From Bryoerythrophyllum caledonicum (Eukaryota; Streptophyta; Bryopsida; Pottiales; Pottiaceae): a DNA stretch of 64,000 bases. The notes below the pieces were generated by a model. That model did not search any database, was not told the DNA's origin, and was given only the letters and a program-made list of their open reading frames with translations. Every line of letters starts with the position of its first letter. Positions within the stretch are counted from its first letter, which is position 1. The translations under genes and the position numbers were made by a program. Shown here in pieces: positions 62,001 to 64,000 of the stretch. The stretch is from the NCBI GenBank assembly GCA_963971425.1, contig OZ020514.1, positions 26,710,602 to 26,774,601 of the forward strand. Direction: 5' to 3'.

Positions 62001-62200
62001 AAAAACCTCAATGTCAATAGAAAGTTCTAGGAAAATTTTTAAGATGCCCGGGCTCCCCATTTTTTACTATGAGTGGTACTAAATTTGGAACCACAAATCC
62101 AAAAAAAAAGTTAATACATTCAAATAGCTCTTCCCATGGAAAATCTAACATAATATTTTCAAAAGTTTTTTTTTTTTCGAATTCTAGGAACCTGTCCGAA
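59010..62200. mobile_element. Fold-back element with about 0.7-kb inverted arms
   Basis: The left arm (about 59,150-59,850) matches the reverse complement of the right arm (about 61,480-62,170). Shared words include GGATTTGTGGTT, AGTACCACTCATAGTAAAAAATGGGGA and TTTCTATTGACATTGAG, and inner words such as CATGCTTAAGACAATGGTAA and ATCTATCAATCTGTGCGGTAGATTGCAAC. The inner sequence also holds direct copies at about 60,880-61,220 and 61,290-61,450. 60.18-60.75 kb is A/G-rich. No protein was found, so the element would be non-autonomous. Confidence 0.7.
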
Positions 62201-62639
62201 ATTGAAAACTCGCAGCGAAGGAGATTTAGTCCTGTTGAGGCCAAAAATCCTCCCATACAAAGTTATGCCTATGACGTGGGCAATGTACCCTTGGCCCTTG
62301 GAACATTGTGCTCGTGGGCCATTCCAATTTCCTCCTTGTTCGTCAAAGATAAAAAAGGATACGAACATCTCTTATATGTTATGTAGGATATTTTGAGTGG
62401 AACCATTATTAAGAAATTATATAATTCATATGCTTCCACGCGCACAATGGAATATCCATGTGTATGCGCATAAAATCTTCCCAATGTTCCTCCGACCAAT
62501 AATGCACGTTACTCTATCTCCTGATTTGGAGTGCATGTGCAATGTCAACCGTCCCAGAAAAGGAAGTGGAGGACAAGGGAAGGGAGTTTAGAGGGGAGAG
62601 AGTTGGGAGGGGAGGGAGCGTAGAGAAGTGGAGGAGCGA
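62201..62639. other. Spacer between fold-back element and leader 4
   Basis: Short frames only; GGGAGGGG words lie at 62570-62640. No gene. Confidence 0.4.
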
Positions 62640-62870
62640 CGAGGAGGGGCCGTCCGATCGGGGTCCGCCATGGACGCCCGAGGTCATTCAATCTGACAGC
62701 CGCGGATGGATCCGATCCAATGGTCGCGAGTGTTGGTGGCGACATCGCGGCCGTCCGATTGGGCGATGCTCCCAAGGCCATCCGCCATCGGACGGCTGGA
62801 CGATTCCCCGACCCTCCACCAATGCCGTCCGCCATCCGCGGTCGGCATAAAAGGCGGACGGCCCACCATT
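62640..62870. repeat. GC-rich GGCCGTCCG-word leader, copy 4
   Basis: GGCCGTCCGATCGG, GGCCGTCCGATTGG and CCGTCCGCCATCCG words, ending about 130 bp before the hAT N-terminal coding sequence. Confidence 0.65.
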
Positions 62871-62979
62871 CTCACACACTTTAATAGGCGAGCTTCTCGC
62901 TCTGGCATTTTCTACCAAATTGCTTGCGCCCCCTGAGTGCATTCATTAATTTATAATTCATTTAATTTTCCTTTAATTC

Positions 62980-64000
62980 ATTTAATTGTTTGTTCTAATT
63001 AGGGACGATCCAGATGTTGTCGCAGAATATGGATGGCAAGATGAGGAAGAGAGGCTTTGGACTTGCACCACATGCAAGAGGTACGTGAAGATGAAGCACC
63101 TCATGAAGTTGTGGCCGAGGGCAAAAGTGAGGATATTAGGGACGCGGCGCAAAGGTTTAGCGAGCAGTTGTCAAAGCAACCATTTCTTGCATCGATATCA
63201 TGAAGTCACAATTGCGGTGGATGTGCGCAACTCAAGGCCGGAGATCATGTTGTACTCGAACATGGCGAACAAACCTAGGTTTGGGCGGAAATTGTCCTTC
63301 ACAAGGATGTGGATTGGCTCACCGTGGCAGGTTGTAATGTTAGCCTCTTGGATCGAAGCCAACATTTTATACCGACCACCTCGAATTAACCGAGTGATTG
63401 TTGGCCACGTTGGTTAAACCAAAGATCTGGAGACAATCCTGATGCCCAGCAATAGCGGCGGAGACCTCCACAGGAGTACGAGGGTCATAACTACAACAAC
63501 TATGGCAATGATATGGGTTCCGCACCAGTATCATTTGGTGGGGAAAGTGGCAGCCATTACTATAAAGGCGGCCAATGTGGTACAAGAACCAACATCCTTT
63601 AGAGTTATATGCCAACGCATCCAAGGGTTGTCATATAACTCTTAATTCTGAATTACGACAACATCCTTTAGAGTTGTATGCCAACGCATCCACTCTTGTC
63701 GTAATTCCTTGGGAAAAGAGGAAGAATACCAAAGTATGCACCTGTCTTGTACGATGGATATGGCCGGAGCACATATGAGAGTAACAACACACCTCCACCA
63801 ACGTTTGGACCTTGTGAGAGAAGATGCCGAGTTTGAGAGACAAATGTGTGAAGCCACAATATAGAGCGAGGAAGAGTACATCCGCAAGCTTGAAGATGAA
63901 TCCCGCTACATGAATAGGCAGTACAATAACTTGTATGATGTTTATTCAAGCGGGTCGTACTCAAGTGGCGCTGGGCGAAGTCAAAGACGTGATACTGACT
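62980..64000 (+). pseudogene. hAT transposase, N-terminal part, runs off the window
   Basis: Coding sequence begins at a probable acceptor (TTCTAATTAG, 63002). DDPDVVAEYGWQDEEERLW and CTTCKRYVKMKHLMKLWPR (63057-63115) form a BED-type zinc-finger-like start, as is usual for plant hAT proteins. It continues as NKPRFGRKLSFTRMW in frame 1, then shifts to a Tyr/Gly/Ser-rich linker (NNYGNDMGSAPVSFGGESGS, 63490-63550). Near the edge a helical segment, EEYIRKLEDESRYMNRQYNN, leads into a Ser/Gly-rich tail. Stops at 63450 and around 63600-63660 and a 34-bp internal duplication show that it is inactive. The catalytic part would lie beyond the window. Confidence 0.65.
63588..63694 (+). repeat. Direct repeat, about 34 bp x2
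   Basis: ACATCCTTTAGAGTTATATG...CAACGCATCCA at 63588 recurs at 63661 with one change. It disrupts the hAT linker frame, possibly as a local duplication. Confidence 0.85.

Overview
The window is repeat-rich nuclear DNA of a eukaryote. Reading frames are interrupted by GT...AG introns, and decayed transposons, minisatellites and AT-rich spacers dominate. The mix suggests a streptophyte outside the flowering plants (charophyte alga, bryophyte, lycophyte or fern): hAT, piggyBac-type and FRYIDD reverse-transcriptase relics, a DUF7869-type protein, and plant telomere-like TTTAGGG words. That placement is inference from element types only. I found no intact host gene, rRNA or tRNA. Almost every recognisable protein is broken by stops or frameshifts.

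Left half. A kinase-fold relic (2.2-3.7 kb, minus) has a GC-rich GGCCGTCCG leader behind it. Minisatellites follow at 4.5-7.6 kb. From 8.3 to 22.6 kb lies what I read as one large decayed element, with genes in this order: a DUF7869-type protein (minus, truncated), a 67-bp satellite built around a 20-bp palindrome, an unrecognised multi-exon gene (plus), and a tandem two-domain HAD/NIF phosphatase-like gene (plus). A retroelement with a gag-like frame (about 16.95-20.58 kb) sits between the last two. 22.4-32.2 kb is mostly non-coding, with tandem repeats and a 200-bp assembly gap.

Middle. 32.2-41.5 kb repeats the same gene order: DUF7869-type (minus, much more complete), the unrecognised gene (plus), and two HAD/NIF domains (plus). 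It is a second, diverged copy. A reversed fragment of the same retroelement family lies at its divergent promoter. The left copy carries palindromes with a GGATCC core and the right copy palindromes with an AGATCT core, in equivalent introns and flanks. I consider this two-copy, three-gene, palindrome-marked element the main discovery. 41.6-42.4 kb holds an inverted pair of 254-bp MITE-like repeats, followed by an FRYIDD reverse-transcriptase relic (42.4-43.4 kb).

Right half. 43.4-50.9 kb has little that can be supported. Then come a piggyBac-type relic with one clear intron (50.9-52.4 kb), a hAT body (52.9-54.5 kb), a RING-finger relic (55.5-58.6 kb, minus), a 3-kb fold-back element (59.0-62.2 kb), and the N-terminal part of another hAT (63.0 kb to the edge). 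The GGCCGTCCG-rich leader seen behind the kinase recurs before the hAT body, the RING gene and the last hAT. The RING and last hAT proteins also share an N-terminal module, so these genes may belong to one related transposon group.
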